A stretch of 64,000 nucleotides of DNA from CAYXLI01 sp964464925 (GCA_964464925.1 CAYXLI010000008.1:1-64000); one strand, 5' to 3'; shown: positions 34,313-44,724, counted from the first letter of the stretch. The notes: a model not told the origin generated them from the sequence alone. Translations and numbers: made by a program.

Positions 34313-34402
34313 ATGCCGGACTGGCTCACAATACCCCTTTTCGTTGCCGCGTACTTTGCTGTCATGCGATGGGTACTGCCGCGTTTCGGGGTTTCGACTT
34401 GA
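34313..34402 (+). CDS. Small membrane protein (29 aa)
   Basis: The ORF encodes MPDWLTIPLFVAAYFAVMRW and ends LPRFGVST. One membrane helix is followed by a short tail containing LPRxGV. From memory, similar micro-proteins occur in other bacteria, but I cannot verify that here. There is no clear Shine-Dalgarno. It lies between tRNA-Pro and the CDF gene. Confidence 0.4.
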   Translation: MPDWLTIPLFVAAYFAVMRWVLPRFGVST

Positions 34403-34474
34403 ATGACAAATTCCTGCCGCGTGCCGGACAGGACCTCCAAAGAACGAAACGAACCCACTTCCAAGCCGTAAAGC

Positions 34475-35380
34475 ATGCAGGGTAACGTCCGTACGCAGAA
34501 TCCCTTTCGCCGGGAGCACCCCGCACTCCACGGTATACGTTCTACCCTTGTGGGCGTGCTGCTGAACGTCGCCCTTGCGGCAGGAAAGGGGGCGGCGGGC
34601 TATTTCGGACATTCCTACGCCCTGATTGCCGACGCGATCGAGTCCGCGTCCGATGTGTTCACTTCGCTGATTGTCTATTTCGGCCTGCGGGTTGCCATGC
34701 GGCCACCGGATGAGAATCATCCATATGGACACGGGAAAGCCGAGCCGTTGGCCGCCACCGCCGTATCAGTCGCACTCTTTGGAGCGGCCATCCTCATTGC
34801 CGTGGAAAGCTACCGAGAAATCCTGACTCCTCACCACGCCCCCGCGCCGTTTACATTGGCGGTTCTGGCGGTCGTCATCCCAGTGAAAGAGGTGCTGTTC
34901 CGTTACGTCTTCAACGTTGGCGAACAGGTGCAGAGTACTGCTGTCAAGACCGATGCCTGGCATCACCGCAGCGATGCGATCACATCGGCCCTTGCCTTCG
35001 CAGGCATTTCCATCGCCCTGATCGGAGGCAAAGGCTACGAACCGGCGGACGATTATGCGGCCATGGCCGCCGCAGTGATCATTGCATTCAATGCGTATCG
35101 CCTTCTTCGGGAAGCGCTGGCGGAACTCTCCGATGCGGCTCCGCCCGCCGGTGTCAGCACGGGCATCCGGGAAGCGGCCATGTCTGTGGAGGGAGTCATC
35201 GGGCTGGATGTCTGTATGGTTCGCAAGATGGGATTCGATTATTTCGTTGATCTCCACGTGATTGTCGATGGCAATCTCACGGTCAGGGAAGGCCACTGGA
35301 TCGCCCACCAGGTGCAGGACGCTATACGGGAACGCCACCTCCGTGTGGCACAGGTGCTGGTGCACGTAGAACCGGCCTAA
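34475..35380 (+). CDS. Cation diffusion facilitator metal exporter
   Basis: A 301-residue CDF (FieF/ZitB-type) antiporter. Six transmembrane helices are followed by a C-terminal ferredoxin-like domain (about 215-300). Metal-site motifs are DAIESASD in helix 2 (D-x-x-x-x-x-x-D pattern) and DAWHHRSDA in helix 5 (H-x-x-x-D). HPYGHGKAEPLA is the family signature. It exports Zn, Fe or similar divalent ions in exchange for protons. It is the first clear chromosomal gene to the right of the element. Confidence 0.92.
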   Translation: MQGNVRTQNPFRREHPALHGIRSTLVGVLLNVALAAGKGAAGYFGHSYALIADAIESASDVFTSLIVYFGLRVAMRPPDENHPYGHGKAEPLAATAVSVALFGAAILIAVESYREILTPHHAPAPFTLAVLAVVIPVKEVLFRYVFNVGEQVQSTAVKTDAWHHRSDAITSALAFAGISIALIGGKGYEPADDYAAMAAAVIIAFNAYRLLREALAELSDAAPPAGVSTGIREAAMSVEGVIGLDVCMVRKMGFDYFVDLHVIVDGNLTVREGHWIAHQVQDAIRERHLRVAQVLVHVEPA

Positions 35381-35537
35381 CCCGTTTGCACTGAGACAAA
35401 AGTTCCAGTACTATTCGCACCCAATTTCCGGCTAAATCGCAGTAACATGACAGGTACATCGACTCGCGTTACATGCTGGTTTCCGATGGCGAAAACGCCA
35501 AGCGCGACACGGAGCGCTGTGGAAACCGAGAGGGCAA

Positions 35538-36611
35538 ATGGGCCGGAATCGGTTCTGGTATGGGTTTCTCCTATTCACTCTGGCAGCAAGCGGCAACGAA
35601 GCGATCTCCGTGGATTCTCAACGGGGAGAGGAACTGTTTCAGAGCCTGCCGTGTATTCGTTGCCACAGTATAAACGGAAAAGGCGGCGACCGCGGCCCTG
35701 ACCTTGCAAAGCGCCTGAAGCGGGAATATTCGCCCGCTGGCATCGCGGCCCGCATGTGGAATCACGCGCCCACCATGTGGTCAGCCATGTCCGAAGAAGG
35801 GCTTACGGTGGTTCCGATTGGCAAGCAGGCAGTCGCCGATATGTTCGGCTACTTCTACTCACTGCGATTTTTCGACCGTCCTGCGGACGCGAACAAGGGG
35901 AAACGCCTGTTCGATCGCGAGCGATGCTCGGAATGCCACGGCATCGACGAACCGAAGACTGCCAAGCCGGCGTCGAAGTGGGCCTCGTTGGGACGCCCGC
36001 TGGAATTCGCGGCCGCAATCTGGAGCCATGGCCTGCTCACGGGTCAGCGGTTCGACGTAAAGCTGAAAGGGCAAGAGCTATCCGATATCGTCGCGTACCT
36101 GCAAAGCCTGCCGCAGACGCCGAAACGAACGGCCAGAATGGATAGCGAAATCTCCGACGGTTCGATGTTACTCGAGACCAAAGGCTGTACATCGTGCCAT
36201 AAGGCCAAGTCGGATCTGGCGCGCAAAGTCCGGACTAAAATGATCAACGATGTGGCGGCGTCGATGTGGAATCACTCCAGGATTCGCCAAACCGCGGTGC
36301 TGAATGCCGGTGAGATGCGCCAGATCCTCGATCAGCTTTGGATGCAGCAGGTCCTGGAGCCAGCCGGGGACATCGAATCGGGCAGGGATGTATTCGGGAC
36401 GCGCTGCGCGGCTTGCCACAATGGATCGGGCATTGCCCCGGCGCTTGTCGACCGCCGGGGAAAAGTATCGGTAGTCTCGATCGTATCTTCCTTGTGGACC
36501 CACGGACCTCAGATGCTGGCGCGCTTGAAGCAGAACCACCTGGACTGGCCGACCTTCACCACTGAACAGATGGCGGACGTCATCACATTCCTGAATTCGG
36601 GCGGCCGCTAA
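35538..36611 (+). CDS. Secreted multiheme cytochrome c (four CxxCH)
   Basis: The 357-residue protein has a signal peptide (about 1-22) and four CxxCH heme sites in the order CIRCH, CSECH, CTSCH and CAACH. Each is followed by a similar unit containing MWNH or W-x-H and a Met-rich segment, suggesting four duplicated cytochrome c modules. Such proteins move electrons in the periplasm. The start has GAGAGGG upstream. Its stop overlaps the stop of the convergent receptor gene. Confidence 0.88.
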   Translation: MGRNRFWYGFLLFTLAASGNEAISVDSQRGEELFQSLPCIRCHSINGKGGDRGPDLAKRLKREYSPAGIAARMWNHAPTMWSAMSEEGLTVVPIGKQAVADMFGYFYSLRFFDRPADANKGKRLFDRERCSECHGIDEPKTAKPASKWASLGRPLEFAAAIWSHGLLTGQRFDVKLKGQELSDIVAYLQSLPQTPKRTARMDSEISDGSMLLETKGCTSCHKAKSDLARKVRTKMINDVAASMWNHSRIRQTAVLNAGEMRQILDQLWMQQVLEPAGDIESGRDVFGTRCAACHNGSGIAPALVDRRGKVSVVSIVSSLWTHGPQMLARLKQNHLDWPTFTTEQMADVITFLNSGGR

Positions 36612-39028
36612 ACTTTTCCAAGCCAGCGGATGCGGAACACAAGCGCGCGGCTCTGGCCTCCGAAGAACTGCAGGAAGCGATCGGAGTTGATGTTATTGAT
36701 TACGGTGTTCGGATTCTTGTGGTTCGTAATGTTGTTGAACCCGGCCCTTCCTGCCCACACCTGATTCCGGAATCGGAACTTCCGCTCCACGTGAAGATTC
36801 AACTCGAAGAATGTTGGATAGCGGCTTGCGTTGGGGCCGCCTACGATATAGCCCGCGTCATTCTGCACCGAAAATGGGAAGCCGCTGCGTGTCTCCATCA
36901 AGTAGGCGATTGCCCAATCTTTCCAAAGTGTCGGCATATAGCCCCAACTCACAAAGCGATTTGGCGCGTCCCAGGGGAGGCGACCGAGGTTGTTCGCCAG
37001 CAGTTCGGGTGTATCCGCTGAAAGATCGATTACGGAATTAGACTTGGCCGCCGATCGCGTATAGGCCGCTAGCCACTCGTATTCTTTTCGGAAGGCTTGC
37101 CGCACGGTGATGCCGACCGAATCAAACGCGTCGGTTCTTAAGTTTCTTAGCTGGTAGATGACATCGGCGGGAGAAGGCTGTACATATCCGCTGGTATACG
37201 CGAGTCCCTTTGACCCTCGCCGATGCAATGCCTGGACCTTCACGAAGGTGCTCGATCCAATGCGATGATCCATCGCCGCACTCCACGTGGAGAATCGCGG
37301 TGTTGCGAACGCCTCATTTGGGATCACAAAAAGGGACCGGCTAAGTACGCCTACTGGTCCGTAGGGTGGGAACCACGATGTAATGGAGTACTGATCGTAA
37401 GGACGAGTGAACAAATCCACTTGTGTCGCATCGTACATCAGCGCGTATCCGCCCGAGATTTTCGTGTTTTCGAATCGCGGGGGAGCCCACGCGAAGCCGA
37501 TGCGCGGAGATGTGCTCCAGTTCCCGAGGAGGCGATCCCAGTCGGACCGTAAACCTAACTCGAGCAGCAGACTGGGACGCAGTCGCCATCCATCCTGCAC
37601 ATAAGTGGAGGCTTCGTAATTCACCTGCGAGACGATGCCGCTGCCACCGTAGGTCACTTTACGAACGGGGGTCATTTGCGAGCCGAGCACTTCGAACCCG
37701 GTCCGGTGAATGTCCTGGTGGTAGCCGACGCGATCGAGATCCACTCCCGTCTTGATCTGATGTCCTCCAAGAAAGCGAAAAGCCGGCAGGAAGACATTCG
37801 CCAGCACCTGATTGCGCGAGGGCTCCTGTAAGCCGTCGATATAGAAGTTCCCTTGCCGGCCCACTGGCGTCAGAATATAAAGCGATTGGCCTTGCGGAAT
37901 CTGCCGGAGGAAAAGGCGATTTGCCGCAAATCCGAATTCCGCCACGCCGCCGTGTCCGAAATACAACTGATCCTTGATGTCGTAAAAGAATTGCCGTGTG
38001 CGCCGGTCCGAGGTAGTCTCGGGTGGATCGATCGCGCTCAGCCCGGTGCGGCGTGCGGTCCAAACGCTGGAGAGAAATCCCGCCGAGAGAATGTTGGATG
38101 GGGTGATGTTTACATTCGTTCGGAGCACGTTCGTGTAGCGCCAACTCCTGCTTGAGTCCTGCCCGGGCGGCAGTTCGCGAATGATTGTTTCATCGTACTG
38201 GCCCATAAACGTGTCGGAAAACCAGGCACGGCTCCTTCGCAGTGGCCCCGATACGTTGAACCGTGGCGTCCAACTTCCCAGACGCCAACCCTTGTTGTTC
38301 TGAATGCCCGGGATGAAGTTGGTGGCCGAGTAGCGGATGCGATCATCGCCGGTTCGTGTCGAGATGGACACAACTCCCGCTGAGCCCTTGCCGTATTCAG
38401 CAGGCACTTGCCCGCTGACAATCGTCATGGACTGCACTGCCTCCACCGACAGGCGTGTGTCGAAGGCGCCGGTTAGCGGGTTGCCGATATTGAATCCGTT
38501 CAGAAGATATAGCGTCTGGTTCTCTGCTCCGCCATCCACATGGTTGGTGCCTTTGGGATCCTGGACCACCGCTGGAAGGGCGCGCATCGCGTTTTGTATA
38601 TAGTGCGTGTTGGCCTGCGGAATATCGACCAGGGCCTTGCCGCTGAGTTGCTGATCGGAAGTGGTCTCGTCAAGTGAGACGGAAGACGTTCCTGCCGCGA
38701 CATCGACGCTCTCCGACATCTCGCGGACGGGATTCAGTACAAGCCTGAGCTCGCTATCCGGCGACGAGATCATCACTGGGTGGTTTTTGAGCGCGAAGAA
38801 TCCGGGACGCTCCACATCAATGCGGAAATCGCCGGCTCCCGGGATTGTGATCGCGAAGTCGCCAGCGGGGTCGGTCAGAGATCGATACGATTCTGATCCG
38901 CTCCGCAGAGTTACCGACGCGCCGGCAACGGGAACATTCGTGTCGCTGGTTACGTGGCCGGCTACACGAATCTCTGCATACAACGGAGCGATGAACAAAA
39001 GAATCCAGGCAAGCAGAAGACGGCCCAT
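36608..39028 (-). CDS. Oar-like TonB-dependent outer-membrane protein
   Basis: The 806-residue protein has a signal peptide (1-18), an N-terminal carboxypeptidase-regulatory-like beta sandwich (about 20-100, VAGHVTSDTNVPVAGASVTL), a plug domain (about 125-225, with the VDGGAENQTLYLLNGF segment) and a long beta barrel to the C-terminus. This is the Oar/TonB-receptor architecture greatly expanded in Acidobacteriota. The substrate is unknown. It lies convergent to the cytochrome gene and is followed upstream by an O-antigen ligase-like gene. Confidence 0.88.
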   Translation of the reverse strand: MGRLLLAWILLFIAPLYAEIRVAGHVTSDTNVPVAGASVTLRSGSESYRSLTDPAGDFAITIPGAGDFRIDVERPGFFALKNHPVMISSPDSELRLVLNPVREMSESVDVAAGTSSVSLDETTSDQQLSGKALVDIPQANTHYIQNAMRALPAVVQDPKGTNHVDGGAENQTLYLLNGFNIGNPLTGAFDTRLSVEAVQSMTIVSGQVPAEYGKGSAGVVSISTRTGDDRIRYSATNFIPGIQNNKGWRLGSWTPRFNVSGPLRRSRAWFSDTFMGQYDETIIRELPPGQDSSRSWRYTNVLRTNVNITPSNILSAGFLSSVWTARRTGLSAIDPPETTSDRRTRQFFYDIKDQLYFGHGGVAEFGFAANRLFLRQIPQGQSLYILTPVGRQGNFYIDGLQEPSRNQVLANVFLPAFRFLGGHQIKTGVDLDRVGYHQDIHRTGFEVLGSQMTPVRKVTYGGSGIVSQVNYEASTYVQDGWRLRPSLLLELGLRSDWDRLLGNWSTSPRIGFAWAPPRFENTKISGGYALMYDATQVDLFTRPYDQYSITSWFPPYGPVGVLSRSLFVIPNEAFATPRFSTWSAAMDHRIGSSTFVKVQALHRRGSKGLAYTSGYVQPSPADVIYQLRNLRTDAFDSVGITVRQAFRKEYEWLAAYTRSAAKSNSVIDLSADTPELLANNLGRLPWDAPNRFVSWGYMPTLWKDWAIAYLMETRSGFPFSVQNDAGYIVGGPNASRYPTFFELNLHVERKFRFRNQVWAGRAGFNNITNHKNPNTVINNINSDRFLQFFGGQSRALVFRIRWLGKV

Positions 39029-39039
39029 CCAGACCCCCG

Positions 39040-40254
39040 CTAGTCACTATATCTCTTGTGAGGAGGCCGGCTTGCATCCGTGCCGAGATAACCGAGGCAC
39101 AGAACCGTCAACGCCATCAGCAGAACTTCACTGTCTCCCAGATTGTGCTCGACCGTTCCGATCACCAGGATGCCCAGCATAGCGGCGATGGAAGCGTGCA
39201 GCAGCCACTTGGTTTCCGTCGCTCTTTTTAGGGCGATCAACCATGTAAAGACGGCACTGCCCAGCAGCCACATCAGCATCAACATGGTCGGGATGCCGCG
39301 TTCGGCCGCATACTGAAGGTAAATATTATGGAGGTGACCATACCAGCCCCTCGGCAGAGGGCGCGGAATATCGGGAGGCACATACTTCAGAAAATCTTTT
39401 CCGACGATTTCTGGGCCCAGTCCAAACCACGGATGAGCATGAATCATGGCAAGGCCGGTTCGGAATGTTACGACGCGGTGCTGATTGGAATCCAGTTCTC
39501 CGTGCGGTCGCGTGAAGGAGACGAACCTGGCCCGCACCACCTGGGGCCCAGCGAAGAAGAGAAGCACTGCTGCTACCGGGAGTGCCGCGACAGTCCACGG
39601 TCGCCAGTTCCAAAGCAGGTAGATGCCCGCGACGATCGTCGCCATCCACACGCCGCGAGTAAGGCTAAGCACGATGGATGCAAGAATCACCGCGCAGGAG
39701 AGCGAAATGGCGATACTAAGCTCCCGCCGCAGATTACCGAACAACAGCAGCGACGTGGCAAACACGAGCGCGACCAGTTGGAGTCCGCTGAACGTCATCC
39801 AGTGGCTCATGAAGCCGGTAATGCGGTCACTCACATAGGTGGAATAGAAATCGGAACCGCCGCGGACCCAACGTTCGTGAAATTGCCAGAAGCTGCGTAT
39901 GGCGGAGACCACTGCCGCCAGCATCCACCCATAGGCGAGCCATTTCGCGTGCTGTAGGCGACGGAATGTGCTTGCGACCAGCAGCAGAATGAGAAAGACG
40001 AACAGCTTTCGTACTTGCGGTAAACCCGCGGCCGGGTCTTCCGATAGTCCGAGCGAAATCAGCGTTCCAGCGAAGAATAAAGTGAGAGGCAGAGCAATGG
40101 GCGGGAATCGCAAAGGAGCACGCGACACCAGGAGGAGCACGACACCAAGCGCCAGGAGGGTCTGGGAGATCGAGATGGAGAACATCGTCGCCAGGGCCGA
40201 GCCGAATGCACAGCAGAACGCCCCCCGTTCGAGGTTAACTCTTGAGATCCGCAT
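39040..40254 (-). CDS. O-antigen ligase/polymerase-like membrane protein
   Basis: The 404-residue polytopic protein has about ten to eleven transmembrane helices and a large periplasmic loop (about 230-320). The loop ends in a Wzy/WaaL-type motif, LGPEIVGKDFLK, then GHLHNIYLQYAAERG with the conserved His. It joins or polymerises surface glycans. ATG 40254 with AGGGG six bases upstream is preferred to a longer start. It stands alone rather than in a glycan cluster. Confidence 0.82.
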   Translation of the reverse strand: MRISRVNLERGAFCCAFGSALATMFSISISQTLLALGVVLLLVSRAPLRFPPIALPLTLFFAGTLISLGLSEDPAAGLPQVRKLFVFLILLLVASTFRRLQHAKWLAYGWMLAAVVSAIRSFWQFHERWVRGGSDFYSTYVSDRITGFMSHWMTFSGLQLVALVFATSLLLFGNLRRELSIAISLSCAVILASIVLSLTRGVWMATIVAGIYLLWNWRPWTVAALPVAAVLLFFAGPQVVRARFVSFTRPHGELDSNQHRVVTFRTGLAMIHAHPWFGLGPEIVGKDFLKYVPPDIPRPLPRGWYGHLHNIYLQYAAERGIPTMLMLMWLLGSAVFTWLIALKRATETKWLLHASIAAMLGILVIGTVEHNLGDSEVLLMALTVLCLGYLGTDASRPPHKRYSD

Positions 40255-40365
40255 GTCCCCTGCCTGAAAGGACCATCCAGCGGGTGTTTTCAACTACAGC
40301 CGAAGCTCAAGTAACCGCAACAGCAGAATGATAGCTAGGGTCGGACTACTCCGCCAGTCGCTACA

Positions 40366-42450
40366 ATGACCACGGTGACCATGCGACCCTGCCTCCTATT
40401 CACAGCTCTGTTTAGCGGCCTTCTATTCGCGCAATCCCCAAACACAGCCGACCTTCCGAAGCTGGCGACATTCGATGCTTCTTTGATAGACAAGTCCAAA
40501 AGCCCCTGCACGGATTTTTACCAGTACACCTGCTCGAAATGGATTGCGGCGCATCCGATTCCGCCGGATATGGCGAGCACGAGTGTGTCTCTACCGCTTT
40601 ATCTGTATAACCAGACCATTTTGAGAAACGCGATGGAAAAAGCCGCTGCCGACAAGAACGCCAGCGGAAGCGAGCGGCAGGTTGGCGATTACTGGAAAAG
40701 TTGCATGGATGAATCGGCCCGCAACGCCAACGGCCGCGCGTGGCTGCAGCCGCACCTGAAGGCTATCGCTTCTTTGAAGTCAAGAAAGGACCTGGCGGGT
40801 GTGCTGGCCTACATGCACCGCAACTTCCCGGCGGCATGGGAGGCAGACGACAACACTACCAGGGCGCCGCTGTTCGGCTTCGGACCTACCCAGGATCTCG
40901 CCGATGCGAGCAAGATGGTGGCCGGTGTGGACCAAGGAGGGATTGCGCTCCCGTCGATCGATTACTACACGGGCAAGAGTGCCCGGTTCCAAGATCTGCA
41001 GGACAAGTACAAGAAGCATGTGCAGAAGATGCTGGAACTCGCCGGTGACTCATCCGATAAAGCTGCCGCGGAAGCGAAAACGGTAATGGACATGGAAGCC
41101 GCGCTGGCCAGAGCCTCGATGGATAATGTGAAGCGCCGCGATCCTGAGAATACATACAACAAACGAACCCTCCAGCAACTCAAGGCGGCGATGCCGGATT
41201 TCCGATGGGACCAGTATCTGAAGCTGGTGGGCGCCCCGGCTGTGCCTTTTTACATCGTGAGTGCGCCGGGGTTTCTGAATGCAGCTGAGGAGCAGATCAA
41301 GACACGGTCCATGGACGATTGGCAGGCCTACTTGCGCTGGTGGGCTGTACACGCGGCCGCGCCCTATCTAGGAGACGATTTCCAGCAGGCAAACTTCGAA
41401 TTCTTCGGGACTGCATTGACCGGAACTCCGCAAATGCTTCCGCTCTGGCGCCGCTGTGTTTCGTCCGCAGACCATAACCTCGGCGAAGCATTAGGCCAAG
41501 CTTACGTAAATATCGCGTTCCCTCCTGCGAGCAAGCAACGCGCCAACGAACTAGTCACTCAAATTCGCAATGCGCTGAGCGAAGAAATTCGCCGGTTGGA
41601 TTGGATGGGCGATCGGACGAAGAAGGAGGCGCTCATCAAGCAGGATTCCACCTTGCAAAAGATCGGCTATCCGGACAAGTGGCGCGACTATAGCTCCGTG
41701 AAGATCTCGCCTACAAACTACTTGGCAAATTTGAACGCGGCCACTATGTTCGAAGCACGCCGGCAGATGAAGAAAATCGGCAAGCCGGTGGCCCGCGCCG
41801 AATGGTTCATGACGCCCGCCACCATCAACGCCTATGAAGACCCGCAAATGAATACGATCAACTTCCCGGCGGGAATCCTGCAGCTTCCATTGTTCGATCC
41901 CAGCCAGAGCGAGGCTTCGAACTTCGGGGCCATCGGCTCCGTGATCGGTCACGAGGCGATCCATGGATTCGATGATCAGGGACGCAAATTCGACGAGAAA
42001 GGCAATCTGCGCGACTGGTGGGACGCTGCCGACGCAAAGCGATATGACGAGAAGGACAGATGCATCGTCGAACAATACACCCAGGAAATTCCTGAATACG
42101 GCGTAAAGCAGAATGGCGCCCTTACGGCGGGTGAAGATACCGCCGATAACGGCGGCTTGCATCTAGCGATGTTGGCGCTGGAGAACGTGTACAAGGCGCA
42201 AGGGAAGTCACTCGACACCCGGGAGGCGGATGGACTTACCGCGCGACAGCGCTTCTTTTTGTCATTTGCATTCAGTTGGTGCTCGGATATACGGCCGGAG
42301 GCAGCGCGCAACCAGGTGCAGACGAATCCGCACTCGTTGCCGCGGTTCCGTATCAACCGGCCGCTCTCAAACATGCCGGAGTTCTGGCAGGCGTTCCAAT
42401 GCAAGCAGGGGCAGCCAATGGTTCACAAGCCGGCGTGCCGCGTGTGGTAG
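40366..42450 (+). CDS. M13 (neprilysin-like) metallopeptidase
   Basis: The 694-residue secreted peptidase starts with a signal peptide from ATG 40366 or 40381. The zinc motif is HEAIH at about 529-533 (GHEAIHGFDDQG). The third ligand region is GEDTADNGG, where GENIADNGG is usual but the Glu and Asp are kept. NAYY-type substrate residues are replaced by NAYED. The C-terminus CRVW is the family CxxW. It degrades oligopeptides outside the cytoplasm. Confidence 0.92.
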   Translation: MTTVTMRPCLLFTALFSGLLFAQSPNTADLPKLATFDASLIDKSKSPCTDFYQYTCSKWIAAHPIPPDMASTSVSLPLYLYNQTILRNAMEKAAADKNASGSERQVGDYWKSCMDESARNANGRAWLQPHLKAIASLKSRKDLAGVLAYMHRNFPAAWEADDNTTRAPLFGFGPTQDLADASKMVAGVDQGGIALPSIDYYTGKSARFQDLQDKYKKHVQKMLELAGDSSDKAAAEAKTVMDMEAALARASMDNVKRRDPENTYNKRTLQQLKAAMPDFRWDQYLKLVGAPAVPFYIVSAPGFLNAAEEQIKTRSMDDWQAYLRWWAVHAAAPYLGDDFQQANFEFFGTALTGTPQMLPLWRRCVSSADHNLGEALGQAYVNIAFPPASKQRANELVTQIRNALSEEIRRLDWMGDRTKKEALIKQDSTLQKIGYPDKWRDYSSVKISPTNYLANLNAATMFEARRQMKKIGKPVARAEWFMTPATINAYEDPQMNTINFPAGILQLPLFDPSQSEASNFGAIGSVIGHEAIHGFDDQGRKFDEKGNLRDWWDAADAKRYDEKDRCIVEQYTQEIPEYGVKQNGALTAGEDTADNGGLHLAMLALENVYKAQGKSLDTREADGLTARQRFFLSFAFSWCSDIRPEAARNQVQTNPHSLPRFRINRPLSNMPEFWQAFQCKQGQPMVHKPACRVW

Positions 42451-42453
42451 CCG

Positions 42454-43593
42454 CTAACGCTTCCTTGGCCCGTGCTTCGTCAGGTTTTCGAAGAGGAACA
42501 GGCCGCTCTTGCCGCCAACAGCGAAGTCGAGATCGCCATCGCCATCCAGATCGGCGACCGGGATCTGCATGCCGCCGCCGGTGCGAGTAGCGTAGTCGAT
42601 GGTATGCCGCACCCACTCGAGCTGCCCGTTCGGAGTTTTGGCGGACTCATACCAGTAAATCCCCAGGGGTTCACGTTCTCCGGGATCTTTTCCGTTGTGG
42701 GCCATGTAGCGCTTGCCGGTCAGCAGATCCTTGCGGCCGTCGCCATTCAGGTCAACCAGCGTCATCGCGTGCGCCTGCGACCAACTATCGTCAATCAGAT
42801 GCTTCACCCACTTACCGTCAGCGGTGTGCTCGAACCAGAAGATACCGTAATCGTGCGCTGCGGACGTGACGACGTCAGGCCTCCCGTCTCCGTTCACATC
42901 GATGGCATAAATGAATCCCAGCGCCTTCGGCTCGTTCCAATCGGGGTGCCATTTCCAGTCGCCATTGCGCGGATCGGCTGGCGCTTCGAACCAGCCCTTT
43001 GAAGTGAGTATGTCGTTCCGTTTGTCTCCGTTCACGTCGCCGGCTCCGATTCCGTGCCCGTAGCTCTTCGGGCTGACTACATGAGGCACCAGTGTGCCTC
43101 CCTTGGCTTCATACCAGGTGAGGGGCGCATTCTCGTTTCCGAATTGCGGCAGAACTTCTCTTGCCTTGCCGTCGTTATCGAGGTCGACCAGGAATGCGAA
43201 TTCGATATTGAAGCGGGTTTCGATGGGATGTTGTTTCCACTCGCCGCCGCGTTTGCCGGGATGTTCCCACCATGCGAGAGTCTTGCTGAACCAGCTCACG
43301 CTGACGATGTCGATGGCACCATCTCCATTCACGTCGAGCGGCAGATCACTGAAGTCATCGATGTAATTGGCGGTGAAGTTCAGGTCGCGAAAATGGTGCT
43401 TCGTCCAGGAAGGATTCTCATACCAGTTCTCGCCGGAGACGATGTCGAGTTTCCCGTCGCCGTTGATATCGGCAAAAGTGCAGGACTCATTTGCTCCCAA
43501 ATCGAGCGTATGTTTTTCAAAAGGGATATCGGGAGGGCGGCTGATGGCGACCAGCATCACCGCGGCGCAGAGGACAAGCAGGAACGGGCGCAT
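42454..43593 (-). CDS. Secreted FG-GAP/VCBS-repeat protein
   Basis: The 379-residue protein starts at ATG 43593 with a signal peptide. It carries at least five DxNGDGxxD calcium-binding loops (FADINGDGKLDIV, LDVNGDGAIDIV, GDVNGDKRNDIL, IDVNGDGRPDVV, VDLNGDGRKDLL, ADLDGDGDLDFA), which make up a seven-bladed propeller. The function is unknown; such proteins often bind carbohydrate or partner enzymes. It is convergent with the M13 gene. Confidence 0.85.
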   Translation of the reverse strand: MRPFLLVLCAAVMLVAISRPPDIPFEKHTLDLGANESCTFADINGDGKLDIVSGENWYENPSWTKHHFRDLNFTANYIDDFSDLPLDVNGDGAIDIVSVSWFSKTLAWWEHPGKRGGEWKQHPIETRFNIEFAFLVDLDNDGKAREVLPQFGNENAPLTWYEAKGGTLVPHVVSPKSYGHGIGAGDVNGDKRNDILTSKGWFEAPADPRNGDWKWHPDWNEPKALGFIYAIDVNGDGRPDVVTSAAHDYGIFWFEHTADGKWVKHLIDDSWSQAHAMTLVDLNGDGRKDLLTGKRYMAHNGKDPGEREPLGIYWYESAKTPNGQLEWVRHTIDYATRTGGGMQIPVADLDGDGDLDFAVGGKSGLFLFENLTKHGPRKR

Positions 43594-43641
43594 TGGCCCG
43601 ATTGTATCTCGCTTGCGCGAGTTGCTAACATAGAAATGCAT

Positions 43642-43716
43642 GGCGCTATCGTCTAACGGTTAGGACGGAGCCCTCTCAAGGCTTAAATACGGGTTCGATT
43701 CCCGTTAGCGCTACCA
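43642..43716 (+). tRNA. tRNA-Glu(CTC)
   Basis: The acceptor stem is GGCGCTA/TAGCGCT. The D loop is CTAACGGTTAG, and the anticodon stem-loop GAGCC-CTCTCAA-GGCTT gives CTC. The T arm is CGGGTTCGATTCCCG, and CCA is encoded at 43714-43716. A CCGGGG-AGCAG-CCCCGG hairpin at 43749-43765 follows, without a T run. Confidence 0.95.
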
Positions 43717-44027
43717 ACCTCTTCTCGGCTCGGGCTCAACGCCAAAACCCGGGGAGCAGCCCCGGATCCCAGATCACCCACATAAGACCCTAAGTCGCAT
43801 TCTGTAGTTGTTATGGAAGTCTTCGGTGCGCTGGGGAAATTGTTGCTGACCGGTTCGAATATGCTTCCATCGAGGCCTTGCGATTCTTCAAGTCACACAG
43901 GGTGGTCGCATAGCCATGACGGTGGATGAAGCAGTGCTCGTCAATGCCGAGCACCCAGGCCGTGATTGCGCACGGCACATCGCCGATACGAAACACTTGT
44001 CCGAGCGCAGCTTGAGGTAAACAAGGA
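43717..44027. other. Non-coding stretch after tRNA-Glu
   Basis: Apart from the CCGGGG hairpin just after the tRNA, I see no gene, repeat or signal that can be supported. It leads into the decayed frame beyond 44028. Confidence 0.4.
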
Positions 44028-44724
44028 CTACGTTTTATATTTGGCGGATGGTCGTGCGCAGCCAATCCCAAGTCGGCGTCCGTTCCCCGAATTCGTCGAG
44101 CGGACCGCGGCGAAAGTTCCCTAGATCAGGGGCGCTCAGGATGGGCAACTCCTGCGAAACGAATTTGTAGGACGAGATTCCGCTGACGCCATAAACAAGA
44201 GAGCCCCAAATTGGAGCTGGACGTCAGCCGGCGTCAATTCGCGATATCGCCAATTCGGAGAAGTGAGCACGATATTCCAGAGGGGAAGCTGATGCCGGCG
44301 CCCCGCCGCGCAGGGGGAAATTAATCGGGGGACTCCGGACGTTCTCTGTGGTGGGAAGCGGCTCCGAAATTGCCGGAGCGGGTTGCGGACCTACCGCTGC
44401 TGGTGAAGGCATCGCGCTAGAGTTCGAAGCCGCCATTGGGATTGTTGGGACGGATGGATTGCAGGAACGATTTGCCGACGCATGGCCGTAATCCGCACTC
44501 ACGTCGTAGAGGGTCGGGAGGCTCGAGGAGCGGTTCGATGAGCGGCCCGTGTAATCATCTCCGTTCTTACCGCCCGATCCGCAGTTCAGGCGGCCACGAA
44601 TCCACGGCTTCAGCCGGCGAAGCAGGTTGGCTGGAACCCGGCTACTATCGCATAGGCACCGGCCTGCTGTGGAGTCTGTGAAAACGCCACCATGCGGGCA
44701 AAGAAAACGGTAACGATCGTTCTC
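44028..44724 (-). pseudogene. Decayed secreted-protein gene (unidentified)
   Basis: Read leftward from ATG 44724, the frame starts with a signal-like segment (MRTIVTVFFARMVAF) and stays open to about 44650. It shifts frame to a long open stretch (LLRRLKPWIRGRLNC, then NGDDYTGRS and TLYDVSADYG), meets one in-frame TGA at 44224-44226, and continues as PAPIWGSLVYGVSG to a TAA near 44028. This looks like a gene broken by a frameshift and a nonsense change. No family is recognised, and chance open frames in GC-rich DNA cannot be excluded. Confidence 0.35.

Noticed and set aside
34066..34476. Minus-strand 136-codon frame over tRNA-Pro
   Set aside because: It reads through the tRNA gene, and part of it (RGVAQPGSAPALGAGG) is the well-known translation artefact of tRNA genes.
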